In this document: positions 14,824-26,117 of the stretch, in pieces
How the letters are laid out: each line of letters begins with the position of its first letter
How positions within the stretch are numbered: position 1 is the stretch's first letter
Assembly: GCA_027487675.1 (NCBI GenBank)
Contig: JAIYDD010000272.1
Span: 1-32,703 of the forward strand
Direction: 5' to 3'
DNA: 32,703 bases
Source: Acetobacteraceae bacterium
GTDB lineage: Bacteria > Pseudomonadota > Alphaproteobacteria > Acetobacterales > Acetobacteraceae
Notes under the pieces: generated by a model
The model's database searches: none
The model's input: only the letters and a program-made list of their open reading frames with translations
Told to the model about the DNA's origin: nothing
Translations under genes and position numbers: made by a program

Positions 14824-15059
14824 GAGGCGGAGCCTCATACGCGCGAAGCTAAGGTCGCGCGCTGGACAAAGCCCCCACCCCGACCCTCCCCCGCAACTGC
14901 GGGAGAGGGAGAAGTGGGCGCCTCTTTTTTCCCTCTCCCGCAGTTGCGGGGGGTACGACGCCGAAGGCGTCGGGCGGGGCCCGCGACGCGCAGCGTCGTG
15001 GGAGGGTGGGGGTCTCCCCCCGCGATGCACTTAGCTTCGCGCGTATGAGGCGAAGCCTC
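14824..15059. mobile_element. Nested palindromic (MITE/REP-like) element
   Basis: Outer inverted repeats: 14824-14852 matches the reverse complement of 15031-15059 at 26 of 29 positions, with 21 contiguous (GCCTCATACGCGCGAAGCTAA). Inside, CCCCCACCC...CCCTCCC (14872-14890) faces GGGAGGGTGGGGGT (15000-15013). Inside that, 14890-14909 is a perfect 20-base inverted repeat of 14931-14950, each arm itself holding the near-palindrome CCCGCA-AC-TGCGGG. Two further small hairpins lie between about 14958 and 14998 (GACGCCGAAGGCGTC; ACGCGCAGCGT). The whole 236 bases could fold into one long branched hairpin and encodes no protein. This layout is typical of non-autonomous mobile or REP-type intergenic repeats; no target-site duplication could be confirmed. 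Confidence 0.6.
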
Positions 15060-15128
15060 CCCGGGCCACCGGCCACAGCCTCACCCGTAGCGTCGCGCCT
15101 GCAAGGCGAAGCCTCCCCCCAGGCCACC
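15048..15128. repeat. Degenerate direct repeat next to the palindromic element
   Basis: AGGCGAAGCCTCCCC-GGGCCACC (15048-15070) recurs as AGGCGAAGCCTCCCCCCAGGCCACC (15104-15128), 56 bases apart, preceded in both cases by a CGTCGCGC/CTTCGCGC-like segment. It looks like a second, partial copy of the right end of the neighbouring palindromic element. Confidence 0.5.
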
Positions 15129-15145
15129 AAGCACCACCCCGCCCG

Positions 15146-16354
15146 TCACCCCTCCCGCCGCAGCACCGCCAGCACCCCGGCGACCGGCGTGCCCTTCTCT
15201 TCCCGCAGCACCGCCTCTTCCCGCGCCAGCGGGCGCAGCCCCGCCGTCTCCGCCAGTGCCAGCGCATGCGCCGCATCGTGCCGGTAGCGCAGCCCGGGCC
15301 CGAGCGCGAAGGGCGCCCCATCCCCCGCCTCCAGGCTGAAGGCCGCCAAGCCCCCCGGCGCCAGCGCGCCCGCAATGGCCCGGAAGGCCGGGCCCAGCTC
15401 GCCCAGGTAGTTCAGCACATCCGCCGCCGCCACCAGCTCGAACCCGCCGCGTTGGTGCGGCAGCCAGTCGAGCAGGTCCGCCTCCTCCAGCGCGTCGTAG
15501 AGGCCCCGCCGCCGCGCCTCCGCCAGCATCCCGGGCGAGAGGTCCAGGCCCACCAGGCGCCGCGCGAAGGGCTTCAGCGCCACCCCCGACAGCCCCGTCC
15601 CGCAGCCCAGGTCGAGCACGCGCCGCGACCCGTCCGGCTCGACGCCCGCCGCCCGCAGCAGCGCCGCCAGCAGCCCCGGCGTGCGATAGGCCAGCCGCCC
15701 TTCAAGGTCGGCATCGAAGCGCGCCGCGTAGCGGTCGAACAGCGCCTTCACATAGGCCGCCGGCGCCCGCCCCGGCGCGCTGCCATCGCCGAGGGCCGCC
15801 AGCAGGAAGCGCGCCTCCTCCGCCAGCGGCGGGGCCAGGCCGGGGATCGCCAGCGCCCGCCGCGCCGCCTCCGCCGCGCCCGGCTCGCCGGCCTCGCGCA
15901 GCGCATGGGCCAGCGCCAGCCAGGGCTCCGCCTGCCCCGGCGCCAGCGCCGCGGCGCGCCTGAGCGGCGCCAGCGCCCCCGCCGCGTCGCCCAGCGCCAG
16001 CAGCACCTGGCCGAAATTGCGCAGCGCCACCGGGTCGTCCGGGCGGCGGGCCAGCGCCGCGCGCAGCGCCTCCGCGGCCGGGCCCAGCTGCCCCGCCTCG
16101 GCCAGCGCCGCGCCGCGGTTGAGCAGGAAGGGCGCGCTGTCCGGCCGCGCCGCGACGGCCTGCGCCGAGAGATCGAGCGCCGCCGCCAAATCGCCCTTCT
16201 GCCGCGCCAGCACGCCCAGCAGGTTCAGCGCATTGGCATCCCCCGGCCGCTGCGCCAGCACGCGCCGATAGAGCCGCGCCGCCGCCTCCAGCTCGCCGCG
16301 CGCATGCCGCGCCGCGGCGTCCCGCAACCATTCATCCGGAGATGCTTGCGCCAT
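15146..16354 (-). CDS. TPR-repeat protein with SAM-dependent methyltransferase domain
   Basis: The protein has 402 residues; ATG 16354-16352 has a good ribosome binding site (AAGGAGAGGGT). Residues 5-175 form about five tetratricopeptide repeats, with the typical A-x-x-x-Y/A-x-x-x-L-x-x-x-P-D/G-x-x-x-A-L rhythm (for example LYRRVLAQRPGDANALNLLG). Residues 205-400 form a class I methyltransferase domain with motif I VLDLGCGTG at 246-254, an acidic LVGLDLSPGML at motif II, and ADVLNYLGEL near motif IV. The TPR part probably binds a protein partner or substrate; the methyl acceptor is unknown. It is divergent from opgC with only 26 bases between the two start codons, so the promoters must overlap the neighbouring coding regions. 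It converges on the repeat-rich gap. Confidence 0.88.
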   Translation of the reverse strand: MAQASPDEWLRDAAARHARGELEAAARLYRRVLAQRPGDANALNLLGVLARQKGDLAAALDLSAQAVAARPDSAPFLLNRGAALAEAGQLGPAAEALRAALARRPDDPVALRNFGQVLLALGDAAGALAPLRRAAALAPGQAEPWLALAHALREAGEPGAAEAARRALAIPGLAPPLAEEARFLLAALGDGSAPGRAPAAYVKALFDRYAARFDADLEGRLAYRTPGLLAALLRAAGVEPDGSRRVLDLGCGTGLSGVALKPFARRLVGLDLSPGMLAEARRRGLYDALEEADLLDWLPHQRGGFELVAAADVLNYLGELGPAFRAIAGALAPGGLAAFSLEAGDGAPFALGPGLRYRHDAAHALALAETAGLRPLAREEAVLREEKGTPVAGVLAVLRREG

Positions 16355-16380
16355 ACCCTCTCCTTTCGCGATGGTGGGCC

Positions 16381-17541
16381 ATGCCCTCCCCGATCGGCTC
16401 GCTCGTGCGGCCCGGACGCGACCTGCGCATCGATTTCCTGCGCGGGCTGGCGCTCTGGTTCATCTTCATCAACCACACGCCGGGCAATCTGCTCGGCCGC
16501 GCCACCGTGAGCAACTTCGCCCTGTCGGACGCGTCGGAGGCCTTCGTGCTGCTGGCCGGCTATTCCTCCGGCATCGTCTATGGCCGGGTGATGGAGAAGG
16601 AAGGCTGGTCGGTCGCCGCCGCGCGGATCGCCGGGCGCTGCGGCACGCTCTACGTCGCCCACATCTTCCTGTTCGTCGTCTTCACCGCGCAGGTCGGGCT
16701 CTCCGTCGCGGCGCTCGATGCGGCGATGTACCTGGACGAGCTGGCGCTCGACCCCTTCGGGCAGGAGCCCTACCGCGCGCTGCTGGAGGCGCTGCTGCTG
16801 CGCTACCAGCCGGCCTTCCTGGACATCCTGCCGCTCTACATCGTGGTGCTGGCGATCTTCGCCCTCGCGCTGCCGCTGCTGCGCTGGCCGCTGCTGCTGC
16901 TCGCGCTGTCGGTCGCGGTCTACGTCGTCGCGCGCTGGCTGCCGCTCGGCCCGCCGGCCTGGCGGGCGCCGGGCTGGTTCTTCAACCCCTTCGCCTGGCA
17001 GTTGCTGTTCATCATCGGCGCCGTGCTCGGCCGCACCGACCCGGCGACCCTCGCGCGGCGCTTCCCCTGGAACCCCTGGATCGGCGCGCTGGCCGTCTCG
17101 CTGCTGGTGGCGGTGGCGGTGGCGCTGAACCTGATCTGGCACGGCCCGATCCTGGAGCAGGAGGCGCCGGCATGGATGGCCGCCGCGCTCGCGGTGGTGG
17201 ACAAGACCTCGCTGCACCCGGCGCGGCTCGCCTCCATGCTGCTGATCGCCTGGCTGCTGGCGCACCTGATCCCGGTCGGCGCGCGCTGGCTGCAGGGCCA
17301 GGCCGCCTCCATCTTCACCCTGATGGGCCAGCAGAGCCTGCCGGTCTTCTGCGCCGGCATCTTCCTGTCCTTCCTCGGCCGGGTTGCGATCGACAGCTCC
17401 GATGCCGTGGCCATGCAGGGGGTGGTCAACGTGCTGGGCCTCGGCGCGCTGGTCGCGGTCGGCGCCGTCTCGGCCTGGTATGCGGGGGAGGGGCGGCCGA
17501 AGCGCGCCCAGCCCTTGCCCGCGCAGCTTCCGGCAGGTTAG
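16381..17541 (+). CDS. opgC: OpgC family membrane protein (putative acyl/succinyltransferase)
   Basis: The 386-residue polytopic membrane protein has about ten hydrophobic helices. It opens with RDLRIDFLRGLALWFIFINHTPGN and continues with ATVSNFALSDASEAFVLLAGYSSG. This is the hallmark of the OpgC_C domain (PF10129), part of the wider acyltransferase-3-like group, in which the aspartate/histidine in the first helix region is conserved. In Rhodobacter OpgC succinylates osmoregulated periplasmic glucans; for this homologue the acceptor is not known. ATG 16381 is chosen because the conserved region starts soon after. An in-frame ATG at 16342 would overlap the divergent methyltransferase start. 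The next gene, a secreted SGNH-hydrolase-like protein, starts 9 bases after its stop, so the pair may modify a surface or periplasmic glycan together. Confidence 0.86.
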   Translation: MPSPIGSLVRPGRDLRIDFLRGLALWFIFINHTPGNLLGRATVSNFALSDASEAFVLLAGYSSGIVYGRVMEKEGWSVAAARIAGRCGTLYVAHIFLFVVFTAQVGLSVAALDAAMYLDELALDPFGQEPYRALLEALLLRYQPAFLDILPLYIVVLAIFALALPLLRWPLLLLALSVAVYVVARWLPLGPPAWRAPGWFFNPFAWQLLFIIGAVLGRTDPATLARRFPWNPWIGALAVSLLVAVAVALNLIWHGPILEQEAPAWMAAALAVVDKTSLHPARLASMLLIAWLLAHLIPVGARWLQGQAASIFTLMGQQSLPVFCAGIFLSFLGRVAIDSSDAVAMQGVVNVLGLGALVAVGAVSAWYAGEGRPKRAQPLPAQLPAG

Positions 17542-17550
17542 GGATCGGCC

Positions 17551-18327
17551 ATGCGCCGAGCGGCCCTGACCTTGCTGTCCGCCCTCGCGCTCGGGCTGGC
17601 CGCTCCGGGCGCGTCGGGGCTTGGCGTGCGGGCGGCGCAGGCCGGCCCGCCCGGCTGCGGCGCCCCGGCCGAGGCGATGGAGGCTTCCGTCCTGCCCGGC
17701 ACCTTCGCGGCCATCGCCCGCGGCGCCCTGGTGGTGCTGGTGGTGGGCAGCGCTTCCTCGGAAGCCGCCGGCACCGCGCCCACCGCCGCGCGCTGGCCGG
17801 AACGGCTGGAGACGGTGCTGCGCGCCCGCCTGGCGCCCGCCAGCGTGCAGGTGGTGGTGCATGGCGGCCGCGGCACCACCGCCGCGGACCACGCGCAGAT
17901 CATTGCCGACCAGGCGCCGCGGCTGCGGCCGCACCTGATCGTCTGGCAGACCGGCACGGTCGAGGCCACGCGCAGCCTGCCGGTCCAGGAACTGTCGGAT
18001 GCCGTGCAGGCCACCGTCGCGCGGCTGCGCGCCACGCGGGGCGAGCAGACCGACCTGGTGCTGATGGACCCGCAATTCTCGCGCTTCCTGCGCGCCAATG
18101 CCGATGTGGAACTCTACCGGGACCAGATGCGCATGGCCGCCGCCGCCACCGGCACGCAGCTGTTCAGCCGCTGGGCGATCATGAAGCACTGGGCGGAGAC
18201 GGACCGGCTGGACCTGGAACGCGCGCCGCGCGAGCGGCGGGCGGCGGTGTTCGGCGAGTTGCATGACTGCGTCGCCCGGGCGCTCGCCGAATTCGTGCTG
18301 GACGGCACGGTGCGCCACCGCCGCTGA
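17551..18327 (+). CDS. Secreted SGNH/GDSL-hydrolase-like protein
   Basis: The protein has 258 residues, with an N-terminal signal-like segment (RRAALTLLSALALGLAAPGASG) suggesting export. LVVLVVGSASSEAAGT at about 59-74 takes the place of the nucleophile block; the family has GDS or GSSS-T-E-G there, and here GSASSE keeps a serine. Later come VVVHGGRGTTAAD (block II-like glycine), LIVWQTGTVEA (block III position, where the family has G-x-N and here QTGT) and a C-terminal GELHDCVARAL with H that could be the catalytic histidine. The usual D-x-x-H is not plain, so it may be a divergent or altered hydrolase. It lies 9 bases behind opgC, pointing to esterase/acyl-transfer chemistry on the same glycan. 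Confidence 0.68.
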   Translation: MRRAALTLLSALALGLAAPGASGLGVRAAQAGPPGCGAPAEAMEASVLPGTFAAIARGALVVLVVGSASSEAAGTAPTAARWPERLETVLRARLAPASVQVVVHGGRGTTAADHAQIIADQAPRLRPHLIVWQTGTVEATRSLPVQELSDAVQATVARLRATRGEQTDLVLMDPQFSRFLRANADVELYRDQMRMAAAATGTQLFSRWAIMKHWAETDRLDLERAPRERRAAVFGELHDCVARALAEFVLDGTVRHRR

Positions 18328-18345
18328 GCCGCTGCGCATCGATCC

Positions 18346-18368
18346 CCGGCGGCGCGGGGAGCCGCCGG
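18346..18368 (+). terminator. GC hairpin downstream of the SGNH-like gene
   Basis: CCGGCGGC (18346-18353) pairs perfectly with GCCGCCGG (18361-18368) across a 7-base loop, 18 bases after the stop codon. There is no T-run; it is a plausible end structure for the opgC operon. Confidence 0.4.
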
Positions 18369-18671
18369 CGAACCCCTCGGATGCCCGCCCCCGTCGATGG
18401 CCGGGTCCTGCCGTCTGCGGGCGCCCCGGGCCTGCCCGGGGGTGACATCGCCGACCGCAAGTCCCGCCCCGCGGCCGGCGACCGCCGCCTGCGCCCCCGA
18501 ACCGGGCCCGCCGCCGGCGCGGCGAGGCCGGGCGTGCGAAGGCGCGCCACGGCGCCCGGTGGCTGATCATCCGTGTCACCGCCTCCGCAGACGGGCATGA
18601 CGCGTCGGCCACGCCGCGCGCTGGCCCGGGCCGCGGTGGAACCGGATGCGCGGCCGGGCGCTTCCGAGGGC
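18369..18671. other. Non-coding stretch upstream of the NepR-like gene
   Basis: This stretch of about 300 bases is GC-rich with no convincing reading frame. The NepR-like frame is open through its last part (to GTG 18573 and ATG 18597), but the encoded residues are low complexity. A promoter could not be identified by eye; in particular I saw no clear EcfG-type GGAAC...CGTT motif. Confidence 0.35.
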
Positions 18672-18872
18672 ATGAGCGCGCTGCTTCGCACCGAGGGCGC
18701 GCCGCCCGGCAGGGCGGCGCAGAGGCCCCACCAGGACATCCGGCCCTCGCCAGGCGATGCCGCCTTCGACCAGTGGCTGCGCGGCGAGCTGGCGCGGCTC
18801 TACGACACGACGCTCGCCGAGCCGGTGCCGGAGGCACTGCTGCGGCTGGTCCAGCCAGGGCCGAGGGAATAG
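18672..18872 (+). CDS. NepR-like anti-sigma factor (small protein)
   Basis: The protein has 66 residues from ATG 18672, which has GAGGG five bases upstream; an ATG at 18597 would give 91 residues. The C-terminal half, FDQWLRGELARLYDTTLAEPVPEALLRLVQ, fits NepR proteins: a first helix ending LYD/YYD, then a loop with EPVP or QPVP, then a second helix. The N-terminal half is disordered and rich in arginine and proline, also usual. NepR binds and holds the ECF sigma factor EcfG until the response regulator PhyR sequesters NepR during general stress. Neither PhyR nor EcfG is in the window, so this could be an orphan paralogue. Shortness and resemblance by motif only make the call tentative. Confidence 0.5.
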   Translation: MSALLRTEGAPPGRAAQRPHQDIRPSPGDAAFDQWLRGELARLYDTTLAEPVPEALLRLVQPGPRE

Positions 18873-19031
18873 GCCGCGCCCGCCGCAGGGCGGCACGCCC
18901 GACGGCGCGGGTCACGCCACCCGGCCCCAGCCCGGACCATGGCCCGCGATCCGGCCCTCGCCGGGCAGGTCCCGCACCGCATCCGCGCCCTCCGTCGCGC
19001 CCGCCCGCGTCCGCACCCGGGGCGGCCGGCG

Positions 19032-20702
19032 TCAGAACAGCCCTTCGATCCGGCCGCCTTCATCCAGCCCGATCGTCTCCGCCGCGGGGCGCCGCGGCAG
19101 GCCCGGCATCGTCATGATCTCCCCGCAGATCGCCACCACGAAGCCGGCGCCGGCGGAGAGCCGCACGTCGCGCACCGGCAGCACATGGCCGGTCGGCGCG
19201 CCGAGCTTCGTGGGGTCGGCGCTGAAGCTGTACTGGGTCTTGGCCACGCAGACCGGCAGGTGGCCGAAGCCTTCCTCCTCCCACCTTGTCAGCTTGCGGG
19301 CGACATCGGCGGGGATGGCGACCTCGGCCGCGCGATAGATCTCGCGCGCGATGGTGCCGAGCTTGTCGGCCAGCGGCATCGCATCCGGGTAGAGCGGCGC
19401 GAAGCGCGCCGCGCCGCCGTCCAGCCGGCGCCTGACGGCCCGCGCCAGCTCCGCCGCCCCCGCCGCGCCATCGGCCCAGTGGGTGCAGAGCACCGCTTCC
19501 GTATCGAGCCGCGCCATCGCCGCCTGCACCGCCGCGACCTCGGCGGCGGTGTCGGAGGTGAACCTGTTCAGCGCCACCACCACCGGCAGGCCGAACTTGT
19601 GCATGTTCTCGACATGGCGCGCCAGGTTCACCACGCCGCGCTCCACCGCCGCCACGTCCTCCCGGCCCAGATCGGCCTTCGCCACGCCGCCATGCATCTT
19701 CAGCGCGCGCACGGTGGCGACGATCACGCAGGCGCCGGGCGCCAGCCCCGCCAGCCGGCACTTGATGTCGAGGAATTTCTCGGCGCCGAGATCCGCGCCG
19801 AAACCCGCTTCCGTCACCACGACGTCCGCCAGCCCCAGCGCCGCGCGCGTGGCGACCACGCTGTTGCAGCCATGCGCGATGTTGGCGAAGGGTCCGCCAT
19901 GGACCAGGGCGGGCGAGCCCGCGATGGTCTGCACAAGGTTGGGCGAGAAGGCATCGCGCAGCAGCGCCGCCATCGCGCCATCCGCCTTCAGGTCGCGCGC
20001 CGTCACCGCCCGCCCGTCGCGCGTGCGGCCGACGATCATGCGCCCCAGCCGGTCCTGCAGGTCCGCGAGGTCCTTCGCCAGGCAGAAGGCCGCCATCACC
20101 TCGGAGGCGACGGTGATGTCGAACCCGTCCTCCCGCACCACGCCCTGGGATGCGCCGCCGAGGCCCAGCACCAGGTTGCGCAGGTTGCGGTCGTTCATGT
20201 CCATGGCGCGCCGCCAGGTGACGCGGCGCGGATCGAGCCCCAGCTCGTTCCCCCAGTAGAGATGGTTGTCGATCATCGCCGCCAGCAGGTTGTTGGCGCT
20301 GGTGATGGCGTGGAAGTCGCCGGTGAAGTGCAGGTTGATGTCCTCCATCGGCAGCACCTGCGCATGGCCGCCGCCGGTCGCGCCCCCCTTCACCCCGAAG
20401 CACGGGCCGAGGGAGGGCTCGCGCAGCGCGATCATGGTGCGCGTGCCCAGCGCGTTCAGCGCATCGCCGAGGCCGATGGTGGTGGTGGTCTTGCCTTCCC
20501 CCGCCGGGGTCGGGTTGATGCCGGTGACCAGCACCAGCGCGCCGGGCGGCCGCGCCGCGGCCTCCGCCACGAAGGCGGTGCCGAGCTTCGCCTTGTACTT
20601 CCCATAGGGTTCGAGGGCGTCCTCCGGGATGCCAGAGCTTGCGGCGATCTCGGCGATCGGGCGAAGCGTGGCGGCGCGGGCGATCTCGAGATCGGTCGTC
20701 AT
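19032..20702 (-). CDS. fhs: Formate--tetrahydrofolate ligase
   Basis: The 556-residue product has the family's standard length of about 557. ATG 20702-20700 is preceded by GGAGAGGAA. The ATP-binding loop TPAGEGKTT is at 65-73, followed by [19 protein letters not shown] and [13 protein letters not shown], then VALNRF and the C-terminal [27 protein letters not shown], all family signatures. It makes 10-formyl-tetrahydrofolate from formate, ATP and tetrahydrofolate in the cytoplasm, feeding purine and fMet synthesis and one-carbon or formate assimilation. It stands alone here: no folD or formate dehydrogenase gene is next to it. The frame continues open upstream for 199 codons, but only because of base composition. 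Confidence 0.97.
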   Translation of the reverse strand: MTTDLEIARAATLRPIAEIAASSGIPEDALEPYGKYKAKLGTAFVAEAAARPPGALVLVTGINPTPAGEGKTTTTIGLGDALNALGTRTMIALREPSLGPCFGVKGGATGGGHAQVLPMEDINLHFTGDFHAITSANNLLAAMIDNHLYWGNELGLDPRRVTWRRAMDMNDRNLRNLVLGLGGASQGVVREDGFDITVASEVMAAFCLAKDLADLQDRLGRMIVGRTRDGRAVTARDLKADGAMAALLRDAFSPNLVQTIAGSPALVHGGPFANIAHGCNSVVATRAALGLADVVVTEAGFGADLGAEKFLDIKCRLAGLAPGACVIVATVRALKMHGGVAKADLGREDVAAVERGVVNLARHVENMHKFGLPVVVALNRFTSDTAAEVAAVQAAMARLDTEAVLCTHWADGAAGAAELARAVRRRLDGGAARFAPLYPDAMPLADKLGTIAREIYRAAEVAIPADVARKLTRWEEEGFGHLPVCVAKTQYSFSADPTKLGAPTGHVLPVRDVRLSAGAGFVVAICGEIMTMPGLPRRPAAETIGLDEGGRIEGLF

Positions 20703-20807
20703 GGGGGCGGTTCCTCTCCGGGCCATCCGCTTATCCGGGGGGCGGGGCGGGCCGCAAGCATGGCCCGCCGGGTTGGGGGGCGTGGCGGCGGACCCCACCT
20801 TCCGCGC

Positions 20808-21011
20808 ATGGCAAGCCCCTGCATCGATGTCTGCCGCATGGACGAGGCGACGGGCTGGTGCCTGGGCTGCGGCATGAGCCGGGCCGAGAAGAAGGCCTGG
20901 AAGCAGGACAAGGCCGGGCGCCCCGCCATCCGCGCGCAGCTGGCCGCCCGGCTGGACGCGCTGGCGCGGCAGGGGCACCGCACCGGCCGCGCGGCCCGCA
21001 AGGGCGGCTGA
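20808..21011 (+). CDS. DUF1289 family protein (small cysteine protein)
   Basis: The protein has 67 residues. The first 27 carry the DUF1289 pattern: [22 protein letters not shown], with cysteines at C-x3-C-x8-C-x2-C spacing, suggesting an Fe-S or zinc site, then EKKAW in the place of the usual EI-x-x-W. The C-terminal tail is helical and basic ([20 protein letters not shown]). The function of DUF1289 proteins is not established; they are small, cytoplasmic and widespread in Proteobacteria. The gene is divergent from fhs, with 105 bases between the starts, and 73 bases upstream of the Bug-type binding protein gene. Confidence 0.85.
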   Translation: MASPCIDVCRMDEATGWCLGCGMSRAEKKAWKQDKAGRPAIRAQLAARLDALARQGHRTGRAARKGG

Positions 21012-21084
21012 CGCGCGGGCTTCCCCTCGGGGCGCGGCTGGCGGCATGCTGGGGGCAAGCAAGACCCCGGAGGAGGAAACCGCC

Positions 21085-22062
21085 ATGCAACGCCGTGCCC
21101 TGGCCGCAGCCCTCGCCGCCGCGCCGTTCCTGCCGCGCGCCGCCCGCGCGCAAGGCACCGAATGGCCGACGCGGCCGGTGACCATCACCGTGCCCTTCGT
21201 GGCCGGCGGGCCGTCCGACATCGTGGCGCGCGCCATCGGCAACCGCATGGCCCAGGCCCTGCCGCAGCCGGTGGTGGCGGAGAACCGCCCGGGCGCCAAT
21301 GGCGAGGTCGCGGCGCGCTACGTGATGCGCCAGGCCCCCGACGGGCACGCGCTGTTCGTGGGCTCGATCGGCGTCTTCGCCATCAACGCCGCGCTGCGGC
21401 CGAACCTGGGCTACGACCCGCTGCGCGACCTGTCGCCGGTGACGCTGGCGGTCACCACGCCGAACGTGCTGGTGGTGAACCCGGACCGCGTCCCGGCCCG
21501 CACCCTGCCCGAGGTGGTGGCCTGGCTGCGCGCCAACCGCGGGCGGACCAGCTATTCCACCTCCGGCGTCGGCTCCTCCGACCACCTGACGATGGAGCTG
21601 TTCAAGCAGCGGACGGAGACCGACCCCGAGCACGTGCCCTACCAGGGCGGCGCCGCGGCGGCGACCGACCTGATCGCGGGCAACGTGCAGCTGTCCTTCC
21701 AGAACCTCGGCACCGTCGCGGGGCACATCCAGGGCGGGCGGTTGCGGCCGATCATCGTCACCGGGCCGGAGCGCGCGCGCATCCTGCCCGATGTGCCGAC
21801 CGCCGCGGAGGCGGGGCTTGCCGACTTCGTCGTCACCTCCTGGCAGGCGGTGATGGGCCCGGCGGGCATGGCGGGGCCGCTGCTGGCGCGCGTGCATGCG
21901 GCGGTGGTGGAGGCGCTGCGCCACCCCGAGAATGTGCAGCGGCTGAACGCCATCGGCTTCGACGTCATCGGCAATTCCCCTGACGACTACAGGACCTTCC
22001 AGGAAGCTGAGATCCGCCGCTGGCGCCAGGTGGTGCAGGCCGCCAACATCCGCGCGGAATGA
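21085..22062 (+). CDS. TctC/Bug family tripartite tricarboxylate transporter substrate-binding protein
   Basis: The protein has 325 residues; ATG 21085 has a strong ribosome binding site (GGAGGAGG at 21069-21076). Residues 1-22 form a signal peptide ([17 protein letters not shown]...ARAQ). The mature protein opens [26 protein letters not shown], the family signature, then [15 protein letters not shown] and [34 protein letters not shown] and [11 protein letters not shown]. These periplasmic proteins bind small carboxylates, amino acids or related compounds between two lobes. There are no TctA/TctB membrane genes nearby, so it is an orphan receptor, as is common in genomes with large Bug families. 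The ligand cannot be predicted. Confidence 0.93.
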   Translation: MQRRALAAALAAAPFLPRAARAQGTEWPTRPVTITVPFVAGGPSDIVARAIGNRMAQALPQPVVAENRPGANGEVAARYVMRQAPDGHALFVGSIGVFAINAALRPNLGYDPLRDLSPVTLAVTTPNVLVVNPDRVPARTLPEVVAWLRANRGRTSYSTSGVGSSDHLTMELFKQRTETDPEHVPYQGGAAAATDLIAGNVQLSFQNLGTVAGHIQGGRLRPIIVTGPERARILPDVPTAAEAGLADFVVTSWQAVMGPAGMAGPLLARVHAAVVEALRHPENVQRLNAIGFDVIGNSPDDYRTFQEAEIRRWRQVVQAANIRAE

Positions 22063-22164
22063 GGCGCCGTCCGTCGCGCATGACATGCGCCAAGGGATCG
22101 TGACCGAAGGGGCCCGATAGAAGCCCCGCGGCCGCGCGCCGCGGGAGCCTGGAAAGCCCTGGAG

Positions 22165-24715
<2,551 letters not shown>

Positions 24716-24759
24716 CGCGCGCGGCCGCAACAGGGATCACGGAAAAGGGGATCAGGGGT

Positions 24760-26091
24760 ATGCGAAGCTTTGGGCGCGCCGCCATGCTGGCGCTGCCGGC
24801 GATGCTGGCGGCAGGTGCCGCCTTCGCGGCGGATGATGCGAAGATCGACACCGGCGACACCGCCTGGATGATGACCAGCGCCATGGTGGTGCTGATGATG
24901 ACCATCCCCGGCGTGGCGCTGTTCTACGCCGGCATGGTGCGCAAGAAGAACGTGCTGGCGACGCTGATGCAGTCCTTCTCGGTCTGCGCGCTGGTCGCGG
25001 TGCTGTGGATGGTGGCCGGCTACAGCCTGGCCTTCGGCGAGGGCGGCCCCTGGATCGGCGACTTCTCCCGCGTGCTGATGGCGGGCATGGCCGAGGGCTG
25101 GGACAAGCCCTTCACGCTGGGCAGCGGCGACAGCGCCATCGCCTTCACGATCCCCGAGACGGTCTTCGCGATGTTCCAGATGACCTTCGCGATCATCACC
25201 GCCGCGCTGATCACCGGCGCGGTGGCGGACCGCATGAAGTTCTCCGCGCTGATGCTGTTCATCGCGCTGTGGACCCTGCTGGTCTACTCGCCGGTGGCGC
25301 ATTGGGTGTGGCACCCGAGCGGCTGGATCTTCGCCCTGGGCGCGCTGGACTTCGCCGGCGGCACGGTGGTGCACATCAACGCGGGCGTGGCGGGCCTGGT
25401 GGCGGCGATCGTCATCGGCAAGCGCGTCGGCTACGGCACCGACAACATGGCGCCGCACAACCTGACGCTGGCCGTCGTCGGCGCCAGCCTGCTGTGGGTG
25501 GGCTGGTTCGGCTTCAACGCGGGCTCCGCCGGTGCGGCCGGCGCGCGCGCGGGCATGGCGATGCTGGTCACCCAGATCTCGGCCGCCGGCGCGGTGCTGG
25601 CCTGGCTGCTGGCGGAATGGGCGACGAAGGGCAAGCCTTCCGTGCTCGGCGCGGTGTCGGGCGCCATCGCCGGCCTCGTCGCGATCACCCCGGCGGCGGG
25701 CTTCGTGCTGCCCGGCCCGGCGCTGGTCATCGGCGTGGTCGCGGGCCTGGCGGGCTTCTGGGGCGCGACCGCGCTCAAGCACTGGTGCGGCTATGACGAC
25801 AGCCTGGACGCCTTCGGCGTGCACGGCATCTGCGGCATCGTCGGCGCGCTGCTGACCGGCGTCTTCGCCTATGGCGCGCTGTCGGCCTCGACCGCCACGC
25901 CCGAAGGCTACGGCGCCTCGCTCGATCAGTTCCTGATCCAGTGCTACGCGGTGGCCGCCTGCTTCGCCTTCACCGCGGTGATGACCTTCGTGCTGCTGAA
26001 GGTCGTCGACGTGATCGTCGGCCTGCGCGTCACCGAGGAGGAGGAGCGCGAGGGCCTGGACGTGGTGCTGCACGGCGAGCGGCTGGGCTGA
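24760..26091 (+). CDS. amtB: Ammonium transporter AmtB
   Basis: The protein has 443 residues, with a cleavable signal peptide (about 1-23, ending AAFAADD), as in E. coli AmtB, followed by eleven predicted helices. DTAWMMTSAMVVLMMTIPGVALFYAGMVRKKN is the characteristic first helix. The twin pore histidines are H181 (SPVAHWVWHPSG) and H355 (FGVHGICG). DFAGGTVVHINAG is the family signature. The cytoplasmic C-terminal tail (EEEEREGLDVVLHGE) is the GlnK-interaction tail. It conducts ammonium/ammonia across the inner membrane under nitrogen limitation and is blocked by the GlnK encoded just upstream. A ribosome binding site AGGGGT abuts the ATG. A strong terminator follows. Confidence 0.97.
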   Translation: MRSFGRAAMLALPAMLAAGAAFAADDAKIDTGDTAWMMTSAMVVLMMTIPGVALFYAGMVRKKNVLATLMQSFSVCALVAVLWMVAGYSLAFGEGGPWIGDFSRVLMAGMAEGWDKPFTLGSGDSAIAFTIPETVFAMFQMTFAIITAALITGAVADRMKFSALMLFIALWTLLVYSPVAHWVWHPSGWIFALGALDFAGGTVVHINAGVAGLVAAIVIGKRVGYGTDNMAPHNLTLAVVGASLLWVGWFGFNAGSAGAAGARAGMAMLVTQISAAGAVLAWLLAEWATKGKPSVLGAVSGAIAGLVAITPAAGFVLPGPALVIGVVAGLAGFWGATALKHWCGYDDSLDAFGVHGICGIVGALLTGVFAYGALSASTATPEGYGASLDQFLIQCYAVAACFAFTAVMTFVLLKVVDVIVGLRVTEEEEREGLDVVLHGERLG

Positions 26092-26117
26092 GCCCAGCCC
26101 ACCCGGGCGGGATGCAG

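Larger units (their letters stand above)
14165..15145. other. About 1 kb without a recognisable gene, rich in repeats
   Basis: No reading frame here has the third-position GC pattern plus family resemblance of a real gene. The candidate frames encode low-complexity arginine/proline/alanine peptides. The part at about 14290-14560 is poorer in GC and holds two clusters of GCCAAA-type units. The part at 14824-15128 is a nested palindromic element plus a degenerate direct repeat. No tRNA, rRNA or CRISPR pattern was seen. It separates the HMG-CoA lyase operon (plus) from the convergent methyltransferase gene (minus). Confidence 0.6.

Noticed and set aside
14165-15145. CRISPR array or tRNA in the repeat region
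   Set aside because: Repeats are either 8-9 bases or nested palindromes with no regular spacers, and no tRNA T-arm motif or cloverleaf was found.
16225-18915. 896-codon minus-strand open frame across opgC and the SGNH-like gene
   Set aside because: The translation is arginine/glycine/glutamine-rich without domains. Such frames are expected opposite GC-biased genes.
18939-20807. Long plus-strand open frame opposite formate-tetrahydrofolate ligase
   Set aside because: Antisense shadow of a complete, highly conserved enzyme; only the last 67 codons (DUF1289) form a real gene.
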